Of a DNA stretch of 64,000 bases, positions 14,432 through 27,584 are shown in pieces. Source of the stretch: Brachyhypopomus gauderio (Eukaryota; Chordata; Actinopteri; Gymnotiformes; Hypopomidae). The notes under the pieces are model-generated. The model searched no databases and was not told where the DNA came from. It saw only the letters and a list, made by a program, of their open reading frames with translations. A program made the position numbers and the translations under genes. The stretch covers positions 22,521,451 to 22,585,450 of the forward strand of contig NC_135224.1 of assembly GCF_052324685.1 (NCBI RefSeq), written 5' to 3'. Each line of letters begins with the position of its first letter. Positions within the stretch are counted from its first letter, which is position 1.

Positions 14432-17400
14432 ATGCCTTTGGGACTGAGGAAAAAGAAAAACAAGTCGAAAGACAGCACCAGTCTGGTGGAGAACGAGGAG
14501 GTTGGTGGACATGCGGCTGGGAGTGCCAGCAAGTCCGCTGTGAACGGCGGCGGACTACCGCCTCCACCTGCTAACCTACGACCCAAACTCGTCTTTCATA
14601 CCCAGCTTGCCCACGGTAGTCCCACCGGCAGGATCGAGGGATTCTCAAACGTCAAGGAATTGTACACGAAAATAGCGGAAGCCTTCAATTTAAGTTCATC
14701 CGAGGTAAAAAAATAATAATAATAATGTTTCAAAAACAGAAACAAGAAATGTTTAATTTGACAAAAAACAGCAAGTGGCCAGTCTAGGCTTATTGCGCAA
14801 AGCAAGAGTAGTAGGAAGTGAATTTCCAGGGTTTGGTTGTAGTTTAAGATTCAATAAAGGTGTGGACTCCGACAGGGCTCGAGTTCTTGCAATTCATTTA
14901 TTCTGTAAGGTATGTAAAGAAAGTAGGCCTGCATTATCTATAAATCTATTTTAAGTGTATCCACCGGAATGAAAATACTATGGGTTTAATTCGTTTTGAA
15001 CTCCCAGGAAGGAGATTGTGTTATATGCTAAATAATGTTGATATCCGTGTAAACAGGTACCATATAGGCTAGGTTACTATTGTGATCTTCCACTCAAATC
15101 ACGAGCACACAAGGAAAATAAGTAATCAAACAAGAGAATTTGAGCTGTTCATTATTTGTGACATGGCCTCTGAACACGAGCTCAGACGGTTGGCGAGCTC
15201 AGAACCGGTCTGACTGATATCGCTGGGTGTGCGGTGTCGAGAGTTTGCTGGTCACATAAGAGTGACATAGTACCTGTTGGGTATTTATTATACACAGCGG
15301 ATATACAACGTACAACTTCACTTTAATGCCCTACTAAATGTGTGGCAAGTTTGTTGTGTCCCTGATGGGCCCTTGGTTTGGAAGTGCTTCTGAACCTGTC
15401 AAGTGCCATACAGGGGGTAAGTAGGCTTTGAGGAATGATAAGTGGTGGGTTTTGGGTGGGCATGGGCCAAACAGATCCTTGGAGGAAGTCCCTCACGTCC
15501 TGTACAGTTGAAACTGCCCGAAGTCCGTGCTGATAAGATGCTTAGGGTCAGCTATCTGTGAGCTTGCTCTACTGCTGCTCTGTTAGATGTGAGGAAGTTT
15601 ATATTTCTTCCAAGCCCTTAGAATTCATATACTGATTTAAAACCAAGTTTAGCAGTGTTGAAAGCATTGTGTCATTGTTTCTTCATACCATATCAATTCT
15701 CTTTTGCTGATGTAGATAACACATTGGTATGCTTGATGAAATGTAACAGCGTAGTTCCACTGTAAGCTGTGATCAAAAGATTGGAGTCTGGCTGGTGTTC
15801 CTCACAGCATCACTTTATGTGCTAGACGAAGAAAATGCTCGTATTACTGTTTAGTATTGGTTGTGTCTAATGGCTAAAAAGAAATGAATGAATACCGTAA
15901 TAGATCCTACATGTAGGTAGATACAGATTTTGTTTTTAATTTTAAAGCCTCCATGACAACCGCTACCTTTGTTAAACTCTATGCAGAAAGAACATGAGAA
16001 ATTGAAGTTTTTTTTGTCCACTGCTTTGAGGGCCGTTCTTCACATCTACTCCTAGATCATTACCTCTTCTCAGCACGCACTAAATGTTGGTAGAGGAAGA
16101 TGCCAACCATAATCTGGCTTTACAACATTGGACAAAGTCTGTTTATTGTCACCATCGCTGATGGTGAAACATAAAGGCACGTGTTTGGCTGTGTGACCGC
16201 AGGTTGTGTGGTATCTATCACTATTCATCCAGCCAAGGGTCTCATTTGTTTAGAGTTTGAATACGTCTTAGCTGCTTGCTGAACATTTTTTTCCATTTCA
16301 ACATGTTCAACATTTTGCTGAACATTTCAGCAGAACACAGTGAAATAATGGTGGTGTGTGTGTGTGTATATATACATACACAGTTCTAGACAAAAATGAG
16401 ACCACTCCAATTTTTTAAATCATCTACATGTATGACCAGTTGTCATTTTCTGAAAATAAATGCTCTAAATGTCCTTGGAGGGTGCAGTACAATATTTTTG
16501 CTATTCCTGGCACTGCACTACTTTGGACTGAGACCGATGTCATCCCAGGAGTCTTGTAACCACTTCTCCAACTTGGGGGTCACAACCCCAGCTGGTCATA
16601 TCACCAATGGGACAACCTTGGTGTTCATCTTCCACATTCTGACTTCTTGGAGGAAGTAACATTTTCGTATTTCTTTTCGTATTCCTTGTTTCGATGCCTT
16701 TACAGTTGTTGTTTGCAACTGTCACAACATCCGGTTGGTTTGCCACTACTTGTTCATCTGTTTCGATTTGGACGTCCCACCAGAACCTGTTCTCCGCCGT
16801 CCTCTGTGGTTCCTCCAACATGGACTTGAAGGTGTCCCTTGTGGTCTCTGCCACTTGGTTGGTTGACTTTGTGTTGTCCCTCAGTCCTGCCATATCCATC
16901 CATCCATCCATCCTTACACCAGGTACCTGCTAGTGATCAGTGGTACATTGCTGGGAGGGCTTTTGGATGTTGGGTCTTGGGCGGAGTGCCTCAGGTGTTG
17001 TGAAAAGTCTTCTCATCTTGACAAGGGTGCTTATCCACCTCTTTGGCCAGTTTGTGTCTGCTGGGCGATGGGCTACATGTGTTTATGGCTGTGGTCTTAT
17101 TCTTCCCATTCCACTATCTATCAACTATTCTATGGAGGTACTTGATGAAGTTGTCATTCTTGTTTCTGGTGATTAGACAATCTCTAGGTAATGTGGAGTG
17201 GGTGGGTGGGGCAGCATGCAGGTCTCCTGAGTGGATCTTGCTGATAAAATGTTAATGGAAGTTGCAAAACCCTGGAGACATGCTGTTTGCCTCTAGAGAC
17301 CCAACTGTTTTACCACTATGGAGTTTAATAGTAGTGATTTCATTTTTCTTTTTTTTTTCCTTTAAATTTTTTAAAAAGTCTTCAGCCACTGTGATACAAT

Positions 17401-19624
17401 TAATGTTGTGGTCTTAAAAAAGATTTTGATCTCATTTTCTTGCATCAGAATTAGTCAGTCATAATTAGTCAATCGGGATCACTGAAGTCGGGGATTTTGG
17501 GATTGTGGAACATTGTTGAGATTTCTAGTATGATATAGATTTAAACAAGAAGTCAACAATTTAAAGATCTTTAAAAGTGCTGAAGGATTTTCATAGATTT
17601 GCATTCGAAGCAGCAATAAGCATATTGTGGAATTTTTAGGGTCCAACAAACCTTATTCATGTAAATATTATCTTTGTACCATAAACATACAACCAACCAT
17701 TGATTGCTCGCTGCATAAACCGTGATCAATCCTGGTCAGAATCCCAGAAAATTCTTCCATCTGCACTTTGAATGTGTTAAAGCCACGATATACATTTGAC
17801 TGAGCTCTTTCCTCTCACTGGTTCATTGTATGTAACATTTCATTATAGCATATCCCAACTTCCCATCAACAAGGCCTCAGCCCTACTGAGAATTAATCAG
17901 CAAGCAGCAACCAGAGTTGCTGTTAAAATATCATGGTCACTGTGCCCACGTAGTGTAAGCTTTAAATATAAAATGTGTAAGTATTCATCCTCCACACACA
18001 CACACACACACTTTGCAGACAGTTTTAGAATATGCCTTGGTAGGCTGGGGTGTTTTTTTTTATTATTATTGCTTCTCAGTAATCATAATGGCTTGTATGA
18101 TTGGACACAGGAGAAATATCTCTCTAGCCCTGATCACAGAGGCAGTCCGTCTCAAGGTTAATATTGGAGAAATAATTTACCACACCGCAAGTGTTCACGC
18201 TCACTCTTTCATTAGCTGAGTGGAATGTGTTCAAACACGTACTGTGCCTCAGGTTTTGCCCCAACCCCAACAGGTTTCCAGGCCCTAGTTGTGACGTTTA
18301 GCCACCTTCCAGCACAAGCGGGTTCAAATGGGTTTGGCGTCTTCGAGGGGGTTCGGTTCTTCTCTTTTGATGCGTGCTTTTTAACGGCGGCCTGAGTATG
18401 CGATGCCATAAGCATGAAGGAATTTTGTGGTGCAGCATCAAAGCCTCTGAATGGTTTAATCTGTGAGTGTGCGTGGTATATCGAGATAGCAGTCATAGGC
18501 GTCTGAAAGGTCAGGTAAAAATGAACGGCAGTACTGAAACATTCACTTCTGAGACATTTTCAGTAATTTTGGGCTCAGTGCGAGTTTGATCCCATCAGTA
18601 GGTCCATCTTTACCAGGCTAATCATTACTTATGAATTACTGCTGATAAATGTTTCTGGCCGTTTTAACTCAACAATGACTGACACGAGTCATTTTATAAA
18701 CCTCTCGTCAGTCATTTTACAGAATGATCCATCACTGAAACTCCCCGTGTGAACTTTCCTACTTTACTGTTCAGCACTGTTGATTTGACAATGTCAGCGT
18801 CAGCATTTAACATGCCTAACTAGGTTAATCTCCAAAGTTTCAAAGCGGCCGTGAACACCAGCCTTGTTTGGCGTTGCCTTCCCTGTCTGCTGTGAGGCTG
18901 TGGTCACTCCTGAAGCTCTCGTGCTCCATTCTCAGTTAGTCATGTAGAACGCTGGGACCGTGTCCCAGAATAGTACCTGGTCCACTGCCAGCTAAACAAG
19001 CCCAGTCTAATTAGAACAAAAACTGTTGTTATTAAGCCTTTTCATCCCCCGTCTGACCTGTTCTATTTGTAGAGTAGTGAATAATTTTTCCAGACATGAT
19101 TCACCAAGTAATGGTACATGTTTGTTTGTTTCGTTATTGTAAATTTTATGTAAAAAAAAAAAAAAAATCCGTTCTGATCCATTCTGCCAAACACGAATGA
19201 TCTGATCCACTTGTTGGGAGTCCATAGATCCCCTAAGATGGGGACAGACTGAGCGTTCGCCCCGACGGGCGGGAGGTGTCGGAGTGTGGCGCTTCTGGGC
19301 CTAAACGGGCTCCCATCACGGGTGGTGCGTCAGCACCGTAGAGCGTAACTGCAATGGAACATCCTGTGTGTTCGATAACGTGCTCGTGAGAGGTGGCGTG
19401 ATGTCAGCCGTAGCAACGGTGGTGAAGACGTGGCAACGGTGGTGCAGATGTCTGTGAATCCTCCCACAGGACGTAACGTTTTGTGTTTTTTTTTTTCCAC
19501 CCCTCAGACTTACATGAGCAGGCAAAGCCTTCTACACTTAAGTCCCCCTCCTCACCAAACCCCTACCCTAATCACGCTCCCTCTTAATCCAGGTCTTTTT
19601 ATACTCTCTGGTTACCAGGGGCAA

Positions 19625-19683
<59 letters not shown>

Positions 19684-22621
19684 ATCCACAGAGCCAGCAG
19701 TACACAGAAAACAGGCCAGGTTTGTTTGGCCCTGTGCTGCCAAAGGTCACCCTGGTTAACTTTTACAGTCCAATACACATTCTTTTTCTTATATATATAA
19801 TATAAATTATTTTTTTTTTTTTACATTTTTTTATGACCACAAATTCCCTGTCTGTGTTCAAAGGTCAGACAGACCAACTCTGGACGGTGTCATAAGGAGT
19901 GTTATCAACAATGGAATGGAACATGGGATCAGTTGCTGAAAATGAGCCAAATTACCCTTTGAAACATGGCATGCTTTGTTCGCGCGGGATGTGTTGTGTA
20001 TATATTAATGGAAATCCGTGTTGCCAACCTGAGCAGAGCAGGAGGAAATGACAGAACGTTCCCTCCCCTGGTTTTCACCACCGCAGACCCTCGGTGGTGC
20101 CCTTAAATCTGACAACAAATCTATCGGGTTGCCAGGTATCTTGTTACACCCCAAAGCCAGGGTGTCACGCTGCATGAGTTGATGCCAAATTTGAGGGTGA
20201 TTGGCATAGTTTACAAGGTCATTTTATCTTCGAAACTAACCGGCCATGCATTTTACCTGTTGATGTTAAGATAGAAATGTTAAGATAGGTTAGAAAGCGT
20301 GTTTGGCAGCGTTCTATTTGACTGCACCATTAAGGCCTGGAACAAAACAGGAGTGTTTGATTTGTTCACCAGATGCTCACGTGCTCTCACGTGTGCATAC
20401 AGCCGTCCATTTCTATATAAACAAATCACATATTTTCCCTACTGCTCGTTCCCTTTTTAGTGCATGGATCATTTTCTACATCTTCATTTACGTTGCAACG
20501 TCCCAGTTACACATGATGATTAAAGCAAACGTAATTCGTTTCACAAGTCGCATAGAGGCTGTGTAGAATTTCACAAGTACTACACTATCTACTTTCAATA
20601 GTAGATAGCAAACAGGTACTTGTATCGTATGTACTGATACGTATGAATATTCCCCGTCACTGTTTCTGGCAGATCTTGTTTTGCACCCTGAACACCCACA
20701 AAATTGACATGGAAAAACTCCTGGGAGGGCAGATAGGCCTGGAAGACTTCATCTTCGCACACGTTAAAGGGATCAAAAAGGAGGTGGAGGTGTTCAAGGC
20801 GGAGGACGCCCTAGGCCTCACCATCACAGACAACGGCTCTGGCTGCGCCTTCATAAAGGTACGTAGCTCCGGGTACAAGGCACTGACCTTCTTCTCTAGC
20901 TCCACGTGACGGCGCTGAAACGCTCACAAGAGCACACGTCGGATGCTGGATGCGACGGCGTGCGATACCTGTCCTAACGGGTGACGGTTCGTGGAAAACA
21001 CTGGCTTAAACATCCGTCCGCTTGGTGAAACGCGACATGATTCCGGAGTGATGATGACGCGAGCGTTCCTCTTTAGCATGTTGATGGGATTTCACACTAG
21101 GATTTTCACACTCGCGTGGCTTCGCACGGGGCAGATTTGGGTTTGCTCACTGGCGTAGAGTCATGGTGTGACTGATCTTTCATGCAAAATAACTGATAAC
21201 ATTGTAAAGAAAAGTTTACAGGAAAACGTTGGTTACAAGGAAAGTAAACTCACTTTATTGTGAACCTTGTGCTACAGGGGCAGGTTTTCTGAATACCTGT
21301 ATGAGACATTTTTGTGCACCCAGATTTCTCCTTGTAGAGGACAGTAAAGCAACAGAAACTCGTTAGCATGTGTGTTTTTGCCCATGATAATTTCTGTGTG
21401 TGTGCTTATTTTGAGACTCCGAGTGAACTGGAGCAGAATGATCACTAATCACTAATTTTCATTTGTCCAACATTGATGTTTACAGGGTCAATCATGGGGT
21501 CAGTCTTAATATATTTAATTTTCATTTATAGTTGGATCACAGAGCTAGAAATGTTGTGTACATGTATGATTCGTATGTACATGGCCACTATTCATTCATA
21601 ACCTCACGCTCACCTCCGTGTGTTTAGCGTATAAAAGAGGGCAGCGTGGTGGACAACGTAAAGGTGATCTGTGTGGGAGACCACATTGAGTGCATTAACG
21701 GGAATAAGATAGTGGGGGCACGGCACTACGAAGTGGCTCGAATGCTGAAGGATTTGCCCAAAAACGAGACCTTCACCCTCAAGCTGGTGGAGCCCATGAA
21801 GGCGTTCGGTGAGTCTTTCCCTACTACCGCAAACTTACAACGATTTTTCAATTGATCAGTAGAAAATATAAGCAACGGAAAAGCACTGAGGACATTTTCA
21901 GATTAAAGTTTTAACATTTGGAATCAAAGGATGCATGGTCAATCTCTGGGCTTGCCTGTAATTTTAGAGCGCGCTGTGTCAGCAACGTTAGAATTTGCGG
22001 CATCATAACAGCATCATTGAGATTAGAGTTAAGTTTCCTGCTCTGTGGAGACGGTATGAAGTGAGACGTGCTTGTCCCCACTGTCCCACAGAGATGCTAG
22101 AGCCACGGTCAAAAGGAAGCAGACCTCCGGGGGAAAACAAGATGGGCACTGGGCGCGAGACTCTGAGACTGCGCTCCAAGGGCCCGGCTACCGTGGAGGA
22201 AATGGTGAGGACGTCTCCGTCATCATACGCAGAACAGTCTGGCATGACGGCGCTTTGGTCATGCGTCTGATCGTGATCGAATCCTTTCTTCTGCAGCCCA
22301 CAGCGTTTGAGGAGAAGGCGGTGAAGAAGGTGGATGACCTTCTCGAGAGCTACATGGGGATTCGTGACATGGAATTAGGTGCCTGACCACAGCCCATAAT
22401 AACGTGACGGAGGTTTTCCGTGGGGGGGTTGGAGGTGCGGCGTCTGAAAACTGCCTCTGTCTTCCACAGCGGCCACAATGGTGGAGGTGGGCCGGGACAA
22501 GTTGAACCCGGACGAGTTCGCCATGGCGTTGGACGAGGCTCTCGGAGACTTCGCCTTCCCTGACGAATTTGTGTTTGATGTGTGGGGGGCCATTGGAGAT
22601 GCCAAGCAGGGACGGTTTTAA
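14432..22621 (+). CDS. gipc2: GIPC PDZ domain-containing protein 2, 6 exons
   Basis: GIPC proteins are endosomal adaptors: the PDZ domain binds C-termini of receptors and the GH2 domain binds myosin VI. Exons 14432-14704, 20673-20858, 21628-21808, 22092-22204, 22297-22378 and 22470-22621 give 328 residues (human GIPC2 315). The N-terminal [13 protein letters not shown], with its basic run, resembles GIPC2. The GH1 region reads [20 protein letters not shown] and ends [20 protein letters not shown]. The PDZ loop is [17 protein letters not shown], where Cys replaces the usual Tyr. [12 protein letters not shown] and [19 protein letters not shown] also match GIPC2. The C-terminus is [19 protein letters not shown]. 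Intron 1 is 6 kb and holds a LINE fragment and microsatellites. Family certain; GIPC2 rather than GIPC1 is supported by the N-terminus and the dnajb4 neighbour. Confidence 0.95.
16440..17250 (-). mobile_element. Non-LTR retrotransposon (LINE) fragment in gipc2 intron 1
   Basis: Minus-strand reading of 16540-16911 gives a broken LINE-type C-terminus: [19 protein letters not shown] followed, after a frame change, by a stretch resembling [20 protein letters not shown], the block widespread at the end of vertebrate LINE reverse-transcriptase polyproteins. Several frameshifts and stops are present and the 5' part is missing, so the copy is old. Limits are approximate; 16911-17250 may continue it. 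Confidence 0.6.
17994..18011. repeat. (CA)n microsatellite
   Basis: Short CA run in gipc2 intron 1. Confidence 0.8.
19627..19680. repeat. (GT)n microsatellite
   Basis: About 26 uninterrupted GT units in gipc2 intron 1; likely polymorphic. Confidence 0.95.
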
Positions 22622-23623
22622 TCCCACACCTCCGCTTACAAGAACACACACACATTGAAAAAACTTAGCTAGCTAAATTAATCTTGGGATACTTTTTAGA
22701 CAGCACACAGTGTATAATAAGGAATGTTGCCGTTTTCTCTCACTGTGATCTAAAGACACATCTCATATCTAAGGGTACCTACGTCCCTTGTTAGCATTGG
22801 CCACAGTGCTTCTGTGTTCATCATCCATCTCCTGTTTGGTCGGTCTTAGGCCATCCTCACCCTTCTCTTTCATATTATGCCTCTATACTGAGGCACTTTT
22901 CTGTGGATCAGAGAAGCAAACCTCTGTGATTCTAACCAAGCCATCATACGATGGCATTTTGAAGGATGAAATGATGCATTTTTAAGTAACAGATTTGACT
23001 TTAAGAATCACTGTAGCGTTTGTGCTTTATGGTATTAATTTTTTTCCACAACGTATCCTGAATGTGAGTTGATTTATTGATGTTTGTGGTAAAATCAGTA
23101 CCAAGGTCAGATATTTATTCACTTTGTGTTTTATGTACGAAATCATAGAAAAGCACTTCTGGCTGCAGGACCAGAACATGAGTTATTTACAAAGCATCGA
23201 TGAGTTGGGATCCACATGGTGCCCAAGTACTGGGCGCATTTTCCCACCCTATGACACTGAAGGAACCAGCATGGGCAAGGCTGTTGTCTGTATGCTTGTT
23301 TTTGCTCAAGATTTTCATTTGTATTTTGGATGATGTCCGTAGATTAAAAGTAAATTTCTTTGGAATTTGGTCCCATGAAGGCCTGTAGGGATTTTGCTTC
23401 GGGGTCTAGATTATTATCATGGGTGGTTGGAGTTCACAAAGTCTGGACTACCTTTAGTAATACATAGCCTATGTTATTATATTTATGGTGAAAATCTCTA
23501 TCTTAGCTTAGAAACATGAAAACAATTTTAGAAAACAATTTTACAGGGATTTTTTTGTATAGATAATGTACACTGTCATTTTATAGATTGACATTTATTT
23601 TCAGTCTCTTAATTTATTTGTTC

Positions 23624-23629
23624 AATAAA
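23624..23629 (+). terminator. Probable gipc2 polyadenylation signal
   Basis: AATAAA in an AT-rich stretch 1.0 kb downstream of the gipc2 stop codon. Confidence 0.55.
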
Positions 23630-23882
23630 ATTCTCCTTTTAAGCAGAATTCAAGATGCTGGACTATGACTGTCTTTAGTATCTGGTGTGTTTTGTAATAT
23701 TACAGCTTGTATGTCACCACAGATCTCCGAGCTGGCCAACAGTTATCAGTAAAGAGAAAAACCTTAGAGACACTGGGTGGAAACGGTACTGCCACAAAGC
23801 CGTTATGGATCACTGGTCAAATGCATGGCCTCTTGGCTATCCTGCAGACGAACTTTGAAGAATCCTCAAGACTTGGGTTAGA

Positions 23883-23897
23883 GCGCCATCTGCTGTC
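23883..23897 (-). promoter_or_regulatory. CTCF-like motif
   Basis: On the minus strand the sequence reads ACAGCAGATGGCGC, matching the CTCF core except for its first base. It points towards the plus-strand motif at 13628, so the two are convergent around gipc2. Confidence 0.45.
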
Positions 23898-25988
23898 GGT
23901 CTTTTTATTAGTAGTAATGTCACTAGCAGCCCAATCCATGAAGCTATTTGTAATAGACATTTTTTGTTGTGTTTATATATACACCTACCCCGACTGTGCT
24001 GTGAAATGTTTTAATACAAACTGCTTGTTATCCTAAAATACATGTGCTTATATTCCACCACACGCGCGGTATAAAATTGTCTGAAACCAGTCACTGGATG
24101 GAACAAGCCACTTGGCCAAAGCAGTTATTTTCTTTCATTTCAAAAGCAGTCAATACCATCTGTAGCTAATCAAACAATGCAACTTGTTCATAACAAAATT
24201 AAATAAATAGACAAAGTGAAAGACTTCAATGTGGCTGTGAAAGTTTGGATATCTTACAGAATCATTATTTATCATTTAACCCCCTGCAGTTTCTAGGCAG
24301 ACACATGATAGGGGAGGGTTGATTCGTCTTTATCAGCATATATGCATTTCTCTAGGTTTTGTCTTCAAGATCTCACCTTGACCTCCACAACTCTGTCCTG
24401 ATAACACTGCACACTGTAAAAAAAACCATGAAAATGCTTTGCCCTTTGTTTGACTACCCCCTGCTATGTAGACATTAGTTGCGTTTAGACCTTCCGACGT
24501 TTGCTTAGAAGAATCCAGTGACCGAGTGTTGGCACAAGGTTTGAAGAGTCCGAAAATATATAAAGCTTCTTGATTGCCACTAGGGACATGTCTCAGCTCT
24601 GCTTATCAAGATCCGAGACCTCATCTTTAAAAAACAAAAAAGGCTCTTTAACATTGAAGTTGTCCTCATGTTTGCAGAGGCCACCATTGATGATTTCATT
24701 TTTTATTATGAAAAGACAGTAAGTGCACTAGGTCTTGTACATACATTAGTCTGAAAATGTTTGAGTAGCTACAGAGGCTTTATTACTTCCCATTTACAAA
24801 AAAGGATGCACACACAGACCGAAGGTGCCCAAACATTCAAAATCAGCTGTACATTTAAAGATGATTCAAACCAAACCTGCTATGCTACAGTACATCTGAA
24901 CATTTTACCGAAGGCCTACTGAGACATGAAGGTGTGGGGTGAAAAAAAATCACCATTTTACCTGATGGTGGACTGGCGTTCTGTAAAGCCTTCATTCAGG
25001 GTAATACAAGACGTCAAATGTGTCATTGCCCACCACAAGCTGAGCCTAATGTGTGCTTGCTGCCGTTACTGTGGTAAAGTAAATTTAGGCTTGAGCCACA
25101 GATTAAATCACCTTAACCGACTGCCAACTTTAATTATACTTGGTCATATACATGCATGTAAAAAATACAGTATGGCAACGATGCATCCACATAGGTTATT
25201 CCCTTTTTAAATGACACCAGCTTGTCCACCGAGCCTTCACACTTCAAATTATAGGCATTTTCTGTAGTAAAAATCTCAAGTGTTATAAAACCAGAGGCAA
25301 ATCTATATAGCCCACTGCTGACTAGAATACACAAATTGGCAGGATATAAGAAACATACTAATTACAGTAATGTCACTATTTTAGGACTGTTAAAGTCAGA
25401 AATACAAAATTGCCCAGTTCAGGTTGTTGTTTGGTTTTTAAACTAGTCACACTAGGGGGTATATCAGGGGTATATAAGGCCTTTATGTGGCTGGCCACTG
25501 TATTGTCATTATGCAGCACATGATGGAGTTTGGAAGCACGCGATAGCTGTTTCGTCGTCTCAAGTGAATTCAGTACCTTTGTGTCAATAAGTTGACGAGT
25601 GTCTGCGTAAAGTACAGTAGGAAGGCAATTCGAACATACTCCTCTGTATTGTATGTACTGTAGATTAAGGTACAAGAAAGAACAAATCCCCAAAATACTA
25701 TATCCTATTTCAGTAGCTGGAAAACAAAACCCAATAGCACCCTTAACAAATGGACAGCTATGTAATATCCTTTGGTTCATATCATGTTACAGGGTTAGGG
25801 AGAGACTTTGCAATACCTTAAAACAGGAAAGTGGATCCAGTGTAAATTCACCCATTTTGGGAGGTTACCGTTTTGCTATGGTGGACCAGGCAAGTTGACA
25901 TGTGTGGAGGTTTGGGCAGGCCCCAGTGCAAACGGTGGTTTGTTGTAGCGTACTGGCTCTGATCCGCCCGGGGCACCACCGCGCGTCT

Positions 25989-27529
25989 CTAGAGCTCGTC
26001 GGCTGCATGGGCCTGTCTGAAAGCATCTCCGGTCAGCTTCTCCTGAGCCTCCTTCATGCTGGCGACGACTGCGGACAAGGGAGAGGCAGATGGAGAGATG
26101 GACAGAGAGAATGAGAGATGGACAGAGAGAATGAGAGATGGACAGAGAGAATCGCCTGAGATTCGTATCTAACCCCTGGCTGCAGATCGGCCTGACCGAT
26201 AGTGTTTAGAGGGCTGACATCAGTGCCTGGCATAAACCCACATGATCAGATAACTAGCTAAAATGGAAACACAGATGCTGGCTTCTGTGTTTATAAACTG
26301 AAATGTTGGCAAATTAAGCGAGAAAAGTCTAAACTGGCCAACTCTACACTTATTTCTTAACTTGATTAGAGATATAAGAGTTGCCACCATTGACATGTAA
26401 CCCTAACATTTACCCCCTTCATATAAAAAGCACTGCATTTCTCTTGGCTGGCTAAGAGAAGCCAATGACGACCCTGCATACAACATTTAAGTAGTAATAA
26501 TAATAATATTATGCTAAATGCTAAGACAGGTAACAGCCGAAACAATTTCAACATATCACATAGTATGTGGTCAAAAAAAGAAGAACAAGAAAAATTCCCA
26601 CAGAATCTCATGAGGTGACTCTTTGATATTTCTCCAATGACTTAGTTTGGCAGTAAACTGGTGTGGATTCTGCTATTATATACATGACGTTGCTGTTGTT
26701 GTTGACTGGTTATGCCCGTAGAATCAAAACAAAACTGAAAGGAAGCGAGATCCACAACACTGTTTTCTATAAAGCTCAAAGCTAACAGCGACCAACTTTG
26801 AAAGCAGAACTCGCAGCTTTTAGTTACACATTTCTAGTCGCAAACACAAAACATTGTTAAAAACTAGTTTCTGTTCTGACCCATACCATGATCCGCATTG
26901 CTGTAGAAAAACTTATAGTTAGGGTTCCCATTCTTGTTTGTAATCTCAGGATGGACTTTACCACTGGGATCTACAAGGGGAATAAACAACATCTGTGTTA
27001 GGTACGCGTGCCCACACACTCACACACTCTGCACCCTGGACTTGAACATATGACGGTTTCTGGTAAATCATCACATTGTATTTAAACTAGCAACAGCATC
27101 AGAGTGAGTTTCTCAAATTCTTTTGGTCATGTGTATTATATAACTTCAAAGGTATAAAGTTAATATGTAAAGTGACTGCCACAGCACACCAGTCATTACT
27201 CATCCCTCTCCACACTTCGCTGGTGCATATTGACATTGTGTCATTTATAGACGGAATAAGTGTGATATTCTAAAGAAATTAGAAACTGGTATAGGGTCAG
27301 ATGTCATTTTGATTCAAAGAGATAGATCTAATGCATTAAACAATCAGTGCAAATATTGTAATTAAAATAATGCCATTAATGGAGAAAAACACTCTAAACA
27401 CTTTATTTTGTTACCAAGAAACAGTATTCTAGGAATATAGCCTCCGTCAGGACTGAAGTCTTCATCTTTTGGCTCCTCTTCATCCTTTAGATAAAAGACA
27501 CATTTTCATCATGTGAATGCCAAGATGAC

Positions 27530-27584
<55 letters not shown>

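Larger units (their letters stand above)
22622..25988. other. Convergent 3' regions of gipc2 and txndc12
   Basis: gipc2 (plus) and txndc12 (minus) end towards each other here. A canonical AATAAA at 23624-23629 about 1 kb after the gipc2 stop is the likely gipc2 polyadenylation signal. A CTCF-like motif is at 23883-23897. The remaining AT-rich sequence contains the txndc12 3'UTR of unknown length. No coding exon is seen. Confidence 0.55.

Noticed and set aside
16385-17440. GACAAAAATGAGACCAC at 16390 and GTGGTCTTA ... ATCTCATTTT at 17408-17440 as ends of one Tc1-type element.
   Set aside because: The match is partial and interrupted, and the interior reads as LINE, not transposase.
10261-22621. 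dnajb1 and gipc1 as alternative names for the two plus-strand genes.
   Set aside because: DNAJB1-GIPC1 is a parallel gene pair, but the diagnostic motifs ([49 protein letters not shown]) fit DNAJB4 and GIPC2.
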